Of a DNA stretch of 16,541 bases, positions 1 through 8,061 are shown piece by piece; the first letter of the stretch is position 1; every line of letters starts with the position of its first letter. Below the pieces are notes generated by a model. The model worked only from the letters and a program-made list of their open reading frames with translations, had not been told where the DNA came from and ran no database searches. Source of the stretch: an uncultured Eubacteriales bacterium (GTDB taxonomy: Bacteria > Bacillota > Clostridia > Oscillospirales > Butyricicoccaceae); the NCBI GenBank assembly GCA_905199135.1, contig CAJKFC010000038.1:1-16541 (forward strand), in the 5' to 3' direction. The position numbers were made by a program, and so were the translations under genes.

Positions 1-1
1 C

Positions 2-961
2 TCCGCCGCGGCTCTCACCCGCCGCCAGATCCAAACGCTGGAGGCCGAATACGCCGCCCTCCAACACAGACTTGAACGCAAAAGAGCAAAATCATCTACA
101 ACAAAAACTCTCGGCGCGGCCATAGATGATTACATAGATCTCAAAAGCAATATCCTCTCCCCTTCAACCATAGCCGGCTACCGTCAGATACAGCGCAACG
201 CCTTTCCGCTGCTCATAGACCTTCCCCTGTCCAAAATAACCGAGAAGCTCATACAAAAACAGATAAATGACAGCGCAGGCAGACTGTCGGCCAAAACCGT
301 CAGAAATCATTACGGCCTGCTTATCGCCGTACTGAAAAACGAAGGCATGACGGCTCCCAATATCGCCTTAAAGCCGAAAGAAAAGATACAGTACAACATT
401 CCCTCTCCCGAAGATATTCCGAAGATTATGGAGGCAGTCAGAGACAAAGGGCAGCTGGAGATATTCATTCTCATGGTTCTCACCATGGGCCTCAGGCCGT
501 CGGAGGCCGTGGCCGTCAAATGGGATAACTATGACGGAGAAAAAATGCTTATAAAGGGCTCCAAAGTCAAAGACGCCGACAGGAATTATATCTATAAAGA
601 GAGAAATAAAACCTATCACAGCACCAGGCTTTTGGATGTGCCCGAAATACTCAGGTCAAAGCTCGACAATCTGGAGAGGCAGAGCGAGTTTATACTTACA
701 AAAACTCAGACCGCTTTTTATAACGCATTTCAGCTGGTTCTTTCCAAAAACGGTCTGCCTCATTACAGAGTATATGACCTTCGCCACGCCTATGCCAGCG
801 TCATGCTCTCTTTGGGTGTACCCGACAAATACGCCATGGAGCGTATGGGTCACTCGACTCCGAATATGCTCAAAACCGTCTATCAGCACACATTCAAAAA
901 CAAACAGGACGACATCTCGAAGCAGATCAACAGCTTCTTTGATGAAAAATCAGGAAAATAA
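2..961 (+). CDS. Tyrosine recombinase / integrase, 5' end cut by window edge
   Basis: Open from the left edge to a TAA at 959-961, giving 319 visible codons; the start lies outside. The visible order fits a phage or ICE-type integrase: a charged, coiled-coil-like stretch (about codons 8-30), a SAM-like core-binding domain (about 40-120), then the catalytic domain. Catalytic residues can be traced. Arg of GLRPSEA is at 494-496, Arg of YDLRHAYAS at 782-784, His of MGHST at 851-853 and the nucleophile Tyr of TVYQHTF at 881-883. The usual His of the HxxR box is Tyr here (773-775), a substitution I believe occurs in other clostridial integrases, so I infer an active enzyme. It would cut and rejoin DNA through a 3'-phosphotyrosine to insert or excise an element. 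The gene points at the 3' end of tRNA-Leu 188 bp away, the classic position for an integrase beside its attachment site. The rest of the element lies to the left. The exact family is not assigned. Confidence 0.9.
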   Translation, partial: SAAALTRRQIQTLEAEYAALQHRLERKRAKSSTTKTLGAAIDDYIDLKSNILSPSTIAGYRQIQRNAFPLLIDLPLSKITEKLIQKQINDSAGRLSAKTVRNHYGLLIAVLKNEGMTAPNIALKPKEKIQYNIPSPEDIPKIMEAVRDKGQLEIFILMVLTMGLRPSEAVAVKWDNYDGEKMLIKGSKVKDADRNYIYKERNKTYHSTRLLDVPEILRSKLDNLERQSEFILTKTQTAFYNAFQLVLSKNGLPHYRVYDLRHAYASVMLSLGVPDKYAMERMGHSTPNMLKTVYQHTFKNKQDDISKQINSFFDEKSGK

Positions 962-968
962 ACCCATC

Positions 969-996
969 TTTCGTGTGCAATTTTCGTGTGCAATTT
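969..996. repeat. 13-bp tandem direct repeat after the integrase
   Basis: TTTCGTGTGCAAT occurs twice in direct tandem (969-981 and 982-994), and the first two bases of a third unit follow (995-996). The first copy begins 7 bases after the integrase stop codon and no gene covers it. Its place between the integrase and the tRNA attachment site suggests arm-type binding sites for the integrase N-terminal domain. That role is inferred; the repeat itself is visible. Confidence 0.75.
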
Positions 997-1116
997 GATT
1001 TTGAAACAGCGATTTTAAGTACATTTTATCAAAAATATGTTCTATTTTTGTAGGACTTAAAAAACAGCCCAAATGCCTGCAAACCCTTTATCCATGCGGT
1101 TTTGCCGTAAAAACAG

Positions 1117-1149
1117 AAAAAAGCGGTAGATTTCTCTACCGCTTTTTTT
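1117..1149 (-). terminator. Rho-independent terminator of tRNA-Leu, likely bidirectional
   Basis: The perfect 9-bp stem AGCGGTAGA (1122-1130) / TCTACCGCT (1135-1143) has a 4-nt TTTC loop. On the minus strand the stem is followed by six T's (complement of 1117-1122), directly after the tRNA CCA end. On the plus strand it is followed by a T run (1143-1149), so it could also stop transcripts coming from the integrase side before they run antisense into the tRNA and pcrA. Confidence 0.9.
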
Positions 1150-1197
1150 GGTGCCGGTGAAGGGACTCGAACCCCCACGGTTTCCCTCCTGATTTTG
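1149..1197. other. Probable integration (att) site in the 3' half of tRNA-Leu
   Basis: The integrase gene lies on the 3' side of the tRNA with no other gene between. Tyrosine recombinases of this type commonly use a block running from the anticodon or T-loop to the tRNA 3' end. The exact core cannot be set here because its partner copy would be at the far end of the element, left of the window. The boundaries given (anticodon loop to CCA end) are the plausible maximum. Confidence 0.4.
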
Positions 1198-1230
1198 AGT
1201 CAGGCGTGTCTGCCATTCCACCACACCGGC
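1149..1230 (-). tRNA. tRNA-Leu (anticodon CAA)
   Basis: The minus strand folds as a complete 82-nt tRNA. The acceptor arms GCCGGTG and CACCGGC pair perfectly. The D-arm stem is GTG/CAC, and the anticodon stem CCTGA/TCAGG encloses the loop CTCAAAA, giving anticodon CAA (reads UUG). A longer variable region than in class I tRNAs is present, as expected for leucine, although it is short for that class. The T-arm is GGGGG-TTCGAGT-CCCTT, with two G-T pairs. Discriminator A is followed by an encoded CCA (1151-1149). The gene has its own promoter (1259-1287) and terminator (1117-1149), and it lies 63 nt downstream of pcrA on the same strand. It appears intact, as is usual when an element integrates into a tRNA 3' end and restores it. 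Confidence 0.95.
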
Positions 1231-1260
1231 ATATTTCAGCATTTTTAACTGCTGAAATAT
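1231..1260. repeat. Perfect 11-bp inverted repeat abutting the tRNA-Leu 5' end
   Basis: ATATTTCAGCA (1231-1241) and TGCTGAAATAT (1250-1260) are exact inverted repeats separated by 8 nt. The repeat ends exactly at the first base of the mature tRNA and overlaps its -10 box and predicted start site. It has no T run on the minus strand, so it is not a standard terminator. In read-through RNA from pcrA it would fold; in RNA from the tRNA promoter most of the upstream arm would be missing. An operator or RNA-processing role is possible but unproven. Confidence 0.6.
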
Positions 1261-1287
1261 TATATCACATTTCTTTTATAAATGCAA
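1259..1287 (-). promoter_or_regulatory. tRNA-Leu promoter
   Basis: On the minus strand TTGCAT (1287-1282), a 17-bp spacer and TATAAT (1264-1259) with an upstream TGA (extended -10) form a good vegetative sigma-A promoter. It fills the 63-nt gap between the pcrA stop and the tRNA. Transcription should start near 1252, about 20 nt before the mature tRNA, leaving a short leader for RNase P to remove. Confidence 0.7.
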
Positions 1288-1293
1288 TAGTTT

Positions 1294-3672
1294 TTATGCT
1301 TTTTTCATGTATTTTGAGGCGGTTTTTTCCATCATCATCTTTTTTCCCGCCGATTCGAACACAATTTCCAAAAGTGCGTCGCCTCCCATGGGCACGGTTT
1401 TCATAATTTCTCCCTTGCCAAAAGACGAGTGAACCACTATATCTCCCTTTACAAAAGACGGTGTAAAGCTCTGCTTGGAATCTCCCGAGGTGCTAAGACT
1501 GTATTTCGGCATTTTGGGTGCAGATGTCCTTGTATTGGACACAGGTATGCGGGCGCTGTATGACTCGCTCACCTTCGGAGTTCTGTTTTCGGTGTACTCT
1601 TCGGGGATCTCGTCAAGGAAGCGAGACGGCCTGTTAAAGGTGGTTTGTCCGTAAAGTACTCTTCTTTTACAGTTGAGCATATAAAGGGTTTTCTTGGCTC
1701 TCGTCATGGCCACATAACAGAGCCTGCGCTCCTCTTCCAGAGAATCCTGATCCTCCGACGATCTGTAAGACGGGAAAATGCCGTCCTCCATTCCGCATAT
1801 GAATACGGTGTCAAATTCCAATCCCTTTGCGCTGTGCATAGTCATCATATTTACGGCGTCCGACTCGGGATCATAATTGTCGAGGTCGGTGAAAAGAGCT
1901 ATCTCCTCCAAAAAGCCATAAAGAGAGGGCTCTTCGGTTCTCTCCTCGTAGTCGAGAATGTTGGACTTGAGTTCGAGGATATTTTCTATCCTCATCTTGC
2001 TCTCCTTGTCGTCTTTGGCTGCCAGAGCTCCGTAATATCCAGTAAAGTGCATGATGTCCTCATAGAGATCGCCTATATTCTGCCCTTCTTCGGCGTTGGA
2101 GCGGAACTTATCTATAAGTCTGGCAAAACTCATAAGAGGCTCGGCATATTTTGCCGTCTCGGGGTATTCGTCGGCATTTCGGCAAATCTCAAAAAGACTC
2201 TTCTGATTGAGCTCTGCCGCAACCGATACAGCCTCGATTGCCTTGGGGCCTATCTTTCTCGCAGGCACATTTATTATTCTGTTCAGTCTTACATTGTCGG
2301 CGGGATTTGCCACCAGCCAGAGGTATGCCAGCATGTCTTTTACCTCGGCTCTGTCAAAAAACCTAAGACCGCTGACAATTCTGTACGGTATGCCGTTTCT
2401 CTTGAAGGAAGTTTCTATCGCATTGGACAAAACATGGCTTCTGTAAAGAACTGTAAAGTCCGAAAACCTTACACCGCTCTCATACTTTTTAAGTATTTCC
2501 CTGGAAATATATTCGGCCTCATCTTCCTGAGTTCCGCCCGTGTAGAGAACGACCTTGTCTCCGTCGCCGTTTTTGGTCCAGAGCTTTTTGCCCTTTCGCT
2601 TCATATTGCAGGCAATGACTTCGTTGGCCGCCGAAAGTATGTTGGTGGTCGAGCGGTAATTCTGTTCAAGGCGAATGGTGACGGCGTCTTTATACTCCTT
2701 TTCAAACTCCAAAATGTTGCGTATGGTGGCACCGCGGAATTTGTATATACTCTGATCATCATCGCCCACAACACATATATTGTTGTATCCTCCCGCCAAA
2801 AGACTGCATAGAAGATACTGAGCGTGGTTTGTGTCCTGATACTCGTCCACAAGGACATACTTGAACTTTCTCTGATAATACTCTCTGACATCTTCAAAAT
2901 TGTAGAGCAGCTCGACGGTCTTTATGATTATGTCATCAAAATCCAGTGCGTTCGCCTCAAACATCTTTTGAGAATAGAGAGTATATATCTTGGCTACATT
3001 GGATTTATAGTAGTCATTTGCCGCGTTTATGGCATATTCCGCCGCGTTTTCAAATCTGTCCTTGGCATGGCTTATCTCGCTTATAACCCCTCTTATGTCG
3101 AAGCGTTTTTCGTCCATGTTGAGGTCTTTTATTATCGAGGTGATAAGCCTTTTCTTGTCGTCCTCGTCGTATATTGTAAATTCTTTGCTGTATCCCAGCT
3201 TTGTAATGTCTCTTCGAAGGATACGCAGACAAGCGGCGTGGAAGGTGTGAGCCCATATGTCGGCGGCGTCTGTGCCTACGGCTTTTTCAAGCCTTTCCTT
3301 TAGCTCTCCCGCCGCCTTATTCGTAAAGGTTATGGCGAGAATTTCATAGGCTCTCGGAACATTTACGGCACACAGCATGTTTACCGACTCTTCGAGATCC
3401 TCTTTGGCGCCTCCGAGATATGCCTCCATTATGTCGATGTGATCCTGAGATATCCACTCGGGTACATAGTCGCAGTCAGAGCCGCAGCCGAATTTCAATA
3501 TGTTCACTATGCGGTTTACAATTACGGTGGTCTTTCCGCTTCCCGCTCCCGCAAGTATCAGCAGAGGTCCTTCGGTTTTCATGACGGCCTTTTGCTGTAT
3601 TTCGTTGAGATTTTCAAAATTGCTCCTTATAATCTCTCTTCGAAGTCTAAGATATTTTTCCTCTATGTTCAT
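1294..3672 (-). CDS. pcrA: ATP-dependent DNA helicase PcrA (UvrD/Rep family)
   Basis: 792-residue superfamily 1A helicase that unwinds DNA 3' to 5' in repair, rolling-circle replication and clearing of stalled RNA polymerase. Motifs appear in order: Q motif LNEIQQKAV (22-30), Walker A AGAGSGKT (41-48), Ia AITFTNKAA (113-121), II VDEYQDTN (275-282), III VVGDDDQSIYKFRGA (301-315) and IV LEQNYRST (335-342). MMTMHSAKGLEFD and CYVAMTRAKK follow for V and VI. The last 50 residues, starting near GDIVVHSSFGKGE, match the Tudor-like domain that binds RNA polymerase in PcrA. It is a little longer than B. subtilis PcrA because about 49 residues (60-108) are inserted between motifs I and Ia, which I recall from Oscillospiraceae relatives. 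The ATG at 3672 is preceded by GAGGTG, which overlaps the dnaE TGA stop, so the gene is last in the operon and probably translationally coupled. Confident call. Confidence 0.96.
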   Translation of the reverse strand: MNIEEKYLRLRREIIRSNFENLNEIQQKAVMKTEGPLLILAGAGSGKTTVIVNRIVNILKFGCGSDCDYVPEWISQDHIDIMEAYLGGAKEDLEESVNMLCAVNVPRAYEILAITFTNKAAGELKERLEKAVGTDAADIWAHTFHAACLRILRRDITKLGYSKEFTIYDEDDKKRLITSIIKDLNMDEKRFDIRGVISEISHAKDRFENAAEYAINAANDYYKSNVAKIYTLYSQKMFEANALDFDDIIIKTVELLYNFEDVREYYQRKFKYVLVDEYQDTNHAQYLLCSLLAGGYNNICVVGDDDQSIYKFRGATIRNILEFEKEYKDAVTIRLEQNYRSTTNILSAANEVIACNMKRKGKKLWTKNGDGDKVVLYTGGTQEDEAEYISREILKKYESGVRFSDFTVLYRSHVLSNAIETSFKRNGIPYRIVSGLRFFDRAEVKDMLAYLWLVANPADNVRLNRIINVPARKIGPKAIEAVSVAAELNQKSLFEICRNADEYPETAKYAEPLMSFARLIDKFRSNAEEGQNIGDLYEDIMHFTGYYGALAAKDDKESKMRIENILELKSNILDYEERTEEPSLYGFLEEIALFTDLDNYDPESDAVNMMTMHSAKGLEFDTVFICGMEDGIFPSYRSSEDQDSLEEERRLCYVAMTRAKKTLYMLNCKRRVLYGQTTFNRPSRFLDEIPEEYTENRTPKVSESYSARIPVSNTRTSAPKMPKYSLSTSGDSKQSFTPSFVKGDIVVHSSFGKGEIMKTVPMGGDALLEIVFESAGKKMMMEKTASKYMKKA

Positions 3673-3680
3673 GTTTCACC

Positions 3681-6600
3681 TCATCTGATAGCCACATTGT
3701 CCCAGTGGAGAAGATTTTCAAGCTTGTCCATAAGAGCGGCGCTTCCGTCGGCAAAATATTCCTTTGAAAGGCTGTAAAGCTTGCCGTCCTTAAGATTTCT
3801 CACGCAGACAGGCATGTCTCCCCTGTGCTGTTTCAAAATCCCGAGAACTTTGGCCATTTCAGGACTTTTTATGTCGTCCGTTCTTATGTAGAGCTTTTTG
3901 TTCTGCGCTTTGTGTTTAGGTCTTATCCTGTTTTTCTCCAAATGTGTCTCTATATGATCTTCGTCATATGGCAGCACTGTGGAAAGTATCAGCTTCGGAG
4001 CTTCGTCCTCCCTTGCCGACACCCTGCCGTAACAGACAACAGCCCTGTCGTTCTGTATAAACTCGCCGTAATCTCTTATTACATTTGAAAAAGCCATGGC
4101 TTCAATAGAGCCCGTCAGGTCCTCAATTGTGAGATAGGATATATACGATCCGCTCTTTGTCGTCTTGAGCTTATTGGTAACTATAATGCCCGTGACGGTT
4201 ATATAGTCTCCGTCTTTGACGGGGCTCTGATCTGCGCGCTCCTCGTCCATAAGCATAAGTATTTTGGAAATATCGACGGCGTTTACCCTGTCGTTATACT
4301 TTACAAGAGATTCCATCGGATGTCCCGAAAGATACAGTCCTGTCGTCTCCTTTTCCATTTTAAAGAGCTGCATATCGGAAAATTCCTCTATGTCCGGCAG
4401 CATCAAGTTCTCGTTTTCGTTCGCTTCTGCAAAGCCGAAAAGATCCATCTGACCGCTTATGTTTTTCTTCTGACTGGTTGCGGTGCTTTCCAATATCTTT
4501 TCATACACCGCCATGAGCTGCGATCTCTTGTACCCGAAGCAGTCGAAGGCACCGCATTTTATGAGATTTTCAAGGGTGCGTTTGTTTAAATCATAGGCAG
4601 TCATTCTCATGCAGAAGTCTTCAAGGCCTTTAAAAAGCCCGTTTTTTTCACGCTCTGCCGATATATTCTCCGTCAAGGCTCTGCCAACATTTTTGACGGC
4701 GGCGAGTCCGAAACGAAGGTTGTCTCCGTCTACCGTAAAATACGCTCCCGAGTGATTTATGTCGGGCACGAGGACGGATATTCCCATTTTTCGGCATTTT
4801 CCTATGTAGTCAGATATCTTGTCACTGTCGCCAACCACCGAGGTCAGAAGAGCCGCCATAAACTCCTTGGGGTAGTGATATTTTACATAAGCAGTCTGAT
4901 AGGCCAAAATTGCATAAGACACAGAGTGTGCCTTGTTGAAGGCGTAGTCGGCAAAGTCAAGTATCTCGTCAAATATGCTGTTTGCCGTCTTTTCGTCCAC
5001 CCCGTTGTTGACACAGCCGATTATATTTTCTTCGGGATTACCGAATATAAAGCTCCGGCGCTCCTTTACGAGTATATCGTATTTCTTCTTGGATATGGCT
5101 TTTCGCACCATGTCGGCCTTTCCGAGAGAGTATCCCGCAAGTTTGCGGAATATCTCCATGACCTGCTCCTGATAGACCATACAGCCGTAGGTGACCTCAA
5201 GGATATCCTTGAGCTTTTCGTGTTTATAGGTCACTCTATCCTTGTTCTGCTTCGATTCTATGTATTTGGGTATCGACTGCATGGGCCCGGGACGGTAAAG
5301 AGCTATAAGAGCCGTTATATCCTCTATGCTGTGAGGTTTAAGACCCATGGCCACATTGGTCATGCCCGTGCTTTCCAGCTGAAACACACCCGATGTGTCG
5401 CCTTTGCCTATCATGGCGTATACATCTTTATCCTCGTAGGAAATGGAGCCGAGGTCGAGTTTTTTGCCCGAGCTTCTGACAAGCTTTACGGCGTCGTTCA
5501 AAATCGTGAGGTTTCTCAAGGCGAGAAAGTCCATCTTCAAAAGACCTATCTCCTCGAGAATACCCATGGTATACTGTGTCACAACCAAATCATCGTTTTT
5601 GGCAAGAGGGACATAGTTATATATAGGTTCACCGGTTATAATTACACCTGCGGCATGGGTAGACGAGTTTCTCGGCATACCCTCAAGCTCTTTGGCGGTG
5701 TCTATAAGTCTTGCGACTCTCGGGTCATCATCATAGTACCTTTTGAGCTCGGGTGACACGGCAAGCGCCTTTTCCAGCGTCATTTTGAGCTCCTGAGGTA
5801 TCATTTTTGCTATCAGATCCACCTCGGCATATGGCATATTTAAAGCTCTGCCCACATCGCGCACGGCGGCTCTCGCTGCCATTGTGCCGAAGGTAATTAT
5901 CTGAGCCACCTGCTCCGCGCCGTACTTTCGGGTAACATAGTCGATGACCTCCTGCCTGCGCATATAGCAGAAATCTATGTCGATATCGGGCATGCTCACC
6001 CTTTCGGGGTTGAGAAAACGCTCAAAGTAGAGATTGTATTTCAAAGGATCGACATCGGTTATGTGCAGAGTATAGGACACTATGCTGCCCGCCGCCGAGC
6101 CTCGTCCGGGGCCTACCGCTATGCCGTTTCTCTTGGCGAAGCCTATAAAATCCGACACTATGAGAAAGTAGTCGACAAAGCCCATGTTCTTTATTATACC
6201 GAGCTCATATTCAAGCCTCGGCATATTGTCCCTATTGCCGTATCTCTCCTCAAGGCCTTTTTCACACATGCGTTTCAGATATTCAAAGGAGTCGGTTTCC
6301 CCTTCGGGCAGAGGAAATTTCGGCAGGTAGTTGTTGGAAAAAGACAGCTCAAACTGACACATGTCGGCGATTTTTACCGTGTTTTCAATGGCATTTTCAA
6401 AGCCCTCGAAAAGAGACGCCATTTCGTCATGTGTCTTGAGATAAAACTCGCTTGAGGGAAACTTCATACGGTCGGTGTCCTCAACCGTCTTTGCCGTCTG
6501 AATGCACAGTAAGACATCGTGGAGCACGGCGTCGGTCTTTTTCAGATAGTGGACATCATTTGTCGCCACAAGACCTATTCCCGTCTCCCTCGACATTCTC

Positions 6601-7172
6601 AAAAGCGAACCGTTTACATTTTTCTGCTCGGGGATTCCGTGGTCCTGAAGCTCTAAATAAAAGTTTTCCTTTCCGAAAATTTCTGAGAACTCCAGCGCCA
6701 GTTCTTTTGCTCCCGCATAGTTTCCCTGCAAAATAAGAGAAGGTATTTTTCCCGCAATACATGCCGAAAGACAGATGAGACCCTCACTGTGCTTTCTCAG
6801 CATGTCCATGTCTATTCTCGGCTTTATGTAGAATCCCTCGGTAAATCCGAAGCTGACCATTTTTATGAGATTTTTATAGCCTGTTTCGTTTTTGCAGAGC
6901 AGAACAAGGTGATAGCTTTCGCTGTCCAGCTCATAAACCCTGTCGGTCATGCCGCGCGGTGCCACATAGACCTCACAGCCGATTATGGGTTTGATTCCTT
7001 CGCTTTTGAGAGCTTTATAAAATTCGGCCACACCGAACATAACGCCGTGGTCGGTTATGGCGACGGCGCTCTGCCCCGCCTCCTTGACTGCTTTGGCTAT
7101 ATTTTTAATTCTGCACGCTCCGTCCAAAAGGCTGTACTCGGTGTGCAGATGAAGATGTACAAAATCTCCCAT
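3681..7172 (-). CDS. dnaE: DNA polymerase III alpha subunit (DnaE)
   Basis: 1163-residue C-family replicative polymerase, full length for DnaE1. An N-terminal PHP domain (about 1-270) carries the whole nine-residue metal set: H8, H10, D17, H42, E67, H88, C138, D206 and H208. The palm contains GRGSAAGS (357-363) and PDIDIDF (395-401), with catalytic Asp 396 and 398 and a third Asp at 548 in KMDFLALRNL. A helix-hairpin-helix region and an OB fold (near 1000-1080) follow, then a C-terminal domain ending in a typical DnaE tail. No separate DnaQ-type exonuclease domain is inserted, so this is not PolC. ATG at 7172 lies 1 nt after the whiA TAA, and its AGGAAGTG binding site is inside whiA. It shares the operon with pcrA 8 nt downstream. 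It should copy DNA at the fork; whether it is the main polymerase or works beside PolC cannot be told here. Confidence 0.97.
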   Translation of the reverse strand: MGDFVHLHLHTEYSLLDGACRIKNIAKAVKEAGQSAVAITDHGVMFGVAEFYKALKSEGIKPIIGCEVYVAPRGMTDRVYELDSESYHLVLLCKNETGYKNLIKMVSFGFTEGFYIKPRIDMDMLRKHSEGLICLSACIAGKIPSLILQGNYAGAKELALEFSEIFGKENFYLELQDHGIPEQKNVNGSLLRMSRETGIGLVATNDVHYLKKTDAVLHDVLLCIQTAKTVEDTDRMKFPSSEFYLKTHDEMASLFEGFENAIENTVKIADMCQFELSFSNNYLPKFPLPEGETDSFEYLKRMCEKGLEERYGNRDNMPRLEYELGIIKNMGFVDYFLIVSDFIGFAKRNGIAVGPGRGSAAGSIVSYTLHITDVDPLKYNLYFERFLNPERVSMPDIDIDFCYMRRQEVIDYVTRKYGAEQVAQIITFGTMAARAAVRDVGRALNMPYAEVDLIAKMIPQELKMTLEKALAVSPELKRYYDDDPRVARLIDTAKELEGMPRNSSTHAAGVIITGEPIYNYVPLAKNDDLVVTQYTMGILEEIGLLKMDFLALRNLTILNDAVKLVRSSGKKLDLGSISYEDKDVYAMIGKGDTSGVFQLESTGMTNVAMGLKPHSIEDITALIALYRPGPMQSIPKYIESKQNKDRVTYKHEKLKDILEVTYGCMVYQEQVMEIFRKLAGYSLGKADMVRKAISKKKYDILVKERRSFIFGNPEENIIGCVNNGVDEKTANSIFDEILDFADYAFNKAHSVSYAILAYQTAYVKYHYPKEFMAALLTSVVGDSDKISDYIGKCRKMGISVLVPDINHSGAYFTVDGDNLRFGLAAVKNVGRALTENISAEREKNGLFKGLEDFCMRMTAYDLNKRTLENLIKCGAFDCFGYKRSQLMAVYEKILESTATSQKKNISGQMDLFGFAEANENENLMLPDIEEFSDMQLFKMEKETTGLYLSGHPMESLVKYNDRVNAVDISKILMLMDEERADQSPVKDGDYITVTGIIVTNKLKTTKSGSYISYLTIEDLTGSIEAMAFSNVIRDYGEFIQNDRAVVCYGRVSAREDEAPKLILSTVLPYDEDHIETHLEKNRIRPKHKAQNKKLYIRTDDIKSPEMAKVLGILKQHRGDMPVCVRNLKDGKLYSLSKEYFADGSAALMDKLENLLHWDNVAIR

Positions 7173-7173
7173 T

Positions 7174-8055
7174 TTACACTTCCTTTGACAACTGAATTAT
7201 TTTGCGCATTCTGCCGCTCAGCCCCGGTTTACTAATGGGCGGATTGCACATGGCCGCCAGCTCATTAAGGGTCATTTCGGGGTTTTTAAGCCTGAGCTCG
7301 GCCACATCTTTAAGGGATTTGGGCAGAGAATCAAAGGTGCCGCGTTTTTTCAAAAGTTCTATGGCCTCAATCTGACGGGCTGCGGCATCGGCCGTTTTTG
7401 CCAGATTGGATGTCTCGCAGTTGACCTTTCTGTTTATGTCGTTTCTGAGGGTTTTTTCAACCTTTTTGAGCATGAGTTCCATAGCTCCGCCGCCTGCACC
7501 CAGCTCCATGAGAAATTTCTCTATCATTTCGCTGTCCTTGTAGTATATCACATTGTTGCCGCGGCGGTTTATCAGCTTGGCTGAAAGCTCCATTTCGTCG
7601 AGCAGAAGAAGTATTTCTCCCGCCACATTATAATGAGTGGTGACCAGCTCGAGATGATAAGACTTTTCGGGCTCCGAGATATATCCCGACGCCAAAAACG
7701 CCCCTCTCAAAAAGGAGCTCTTGCAGCACTCCTCCTCTATGACCGCTCTGTTGAGGTGCAGACTGCTACTCTTGTATTCATATCCGAAAATGTCGTATAT
7801 TTTTCTGATGACCTCACCGTCCTCCACCGTGACAGCCGTGCCGTTATCCTCGGCAGGATACGGAAATCCGGTCTCTTTTTTGATGAGGTTCATAAAACGC
7901 CTGCGGACATTGACATTGTCCGAGCTCATCTTTATTCTGTCTGTTCCGAACTGCCCCGCATAGAGCATAAACCCGTAAAGCTCTGACGCTTGACAGCATT
8001 TGTTATGAAAGGGTATTTTACAAAGTTCATTTTTAACATCCGTGGTGAATGACAT
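7174..8055 (-). CDS. whiA: DNA-binding regulator WhiA
   Basis: 293 residues, the normal length for WhiA (DUF199). The N-terminal two thirds have the degenerate LAGLIDADG homing-endonuclease-like fold and begin with the family signature MSFTTDVKNELCK. The C-terminal part (about 220-293) is a helix-turn-helix with the conserved block NPEMTLNELAAMCNPPISKP followed by GRMRKI. In Streptomyces WhiA drives sporulation-septation genes; in Bacillus it affects cell division and chromosome segregation. It acts on DNA in the cytoplasm and has no nuclease activity in studied members. The ATG at 8055 follows GAGG that overlaps the yvcK TGA stop, so the two are probably translationally coupled. The position after rapZ-yvcK is the canonical Gram-positive order. 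Confidence 0.95.
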   Translation of the reverse strand: MSFTTDVKNELCKIPFHNKCCQASELYGFMLYAGQFGTDRIKMSSDNVNVRRRFMNLIKKETGFPYPAEDNGTAVTVEDGEVIRKIYDIFGYEYKSSSLHLNRAVIEEECCKSSFLRGAFLASGYISEPEKSYHLELVTTHYNVAGEILLLLDEMELSAKLINRRGNNVIYYKDSEMIEKFLMELGAGGGAMELMLKKVEKTLRNDINRKVNCETSNLAKTADAAARQIEAIELLKKRGTFDSLPKSLKDVAELRLKNPEMTLNELAAMCNPPISKPGLSGRMRKIIQLSKEV

Positions 8056-8061
8056 ATTTCC

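Noticed and set aside
1645..2811. 388-codon open frame opposite pcrA
   Set aside because: It is antisense to an unmistakable helicase frame, has no ribosome binding site or recognisable domain, and reads as low-complexity shadow protein.
4752..5756. 334-codon open frame opposite dnaE
   Set aside because: Fully antisense to conserved polymerase palm sequence; the open frame is explained by dnaE codon bias.
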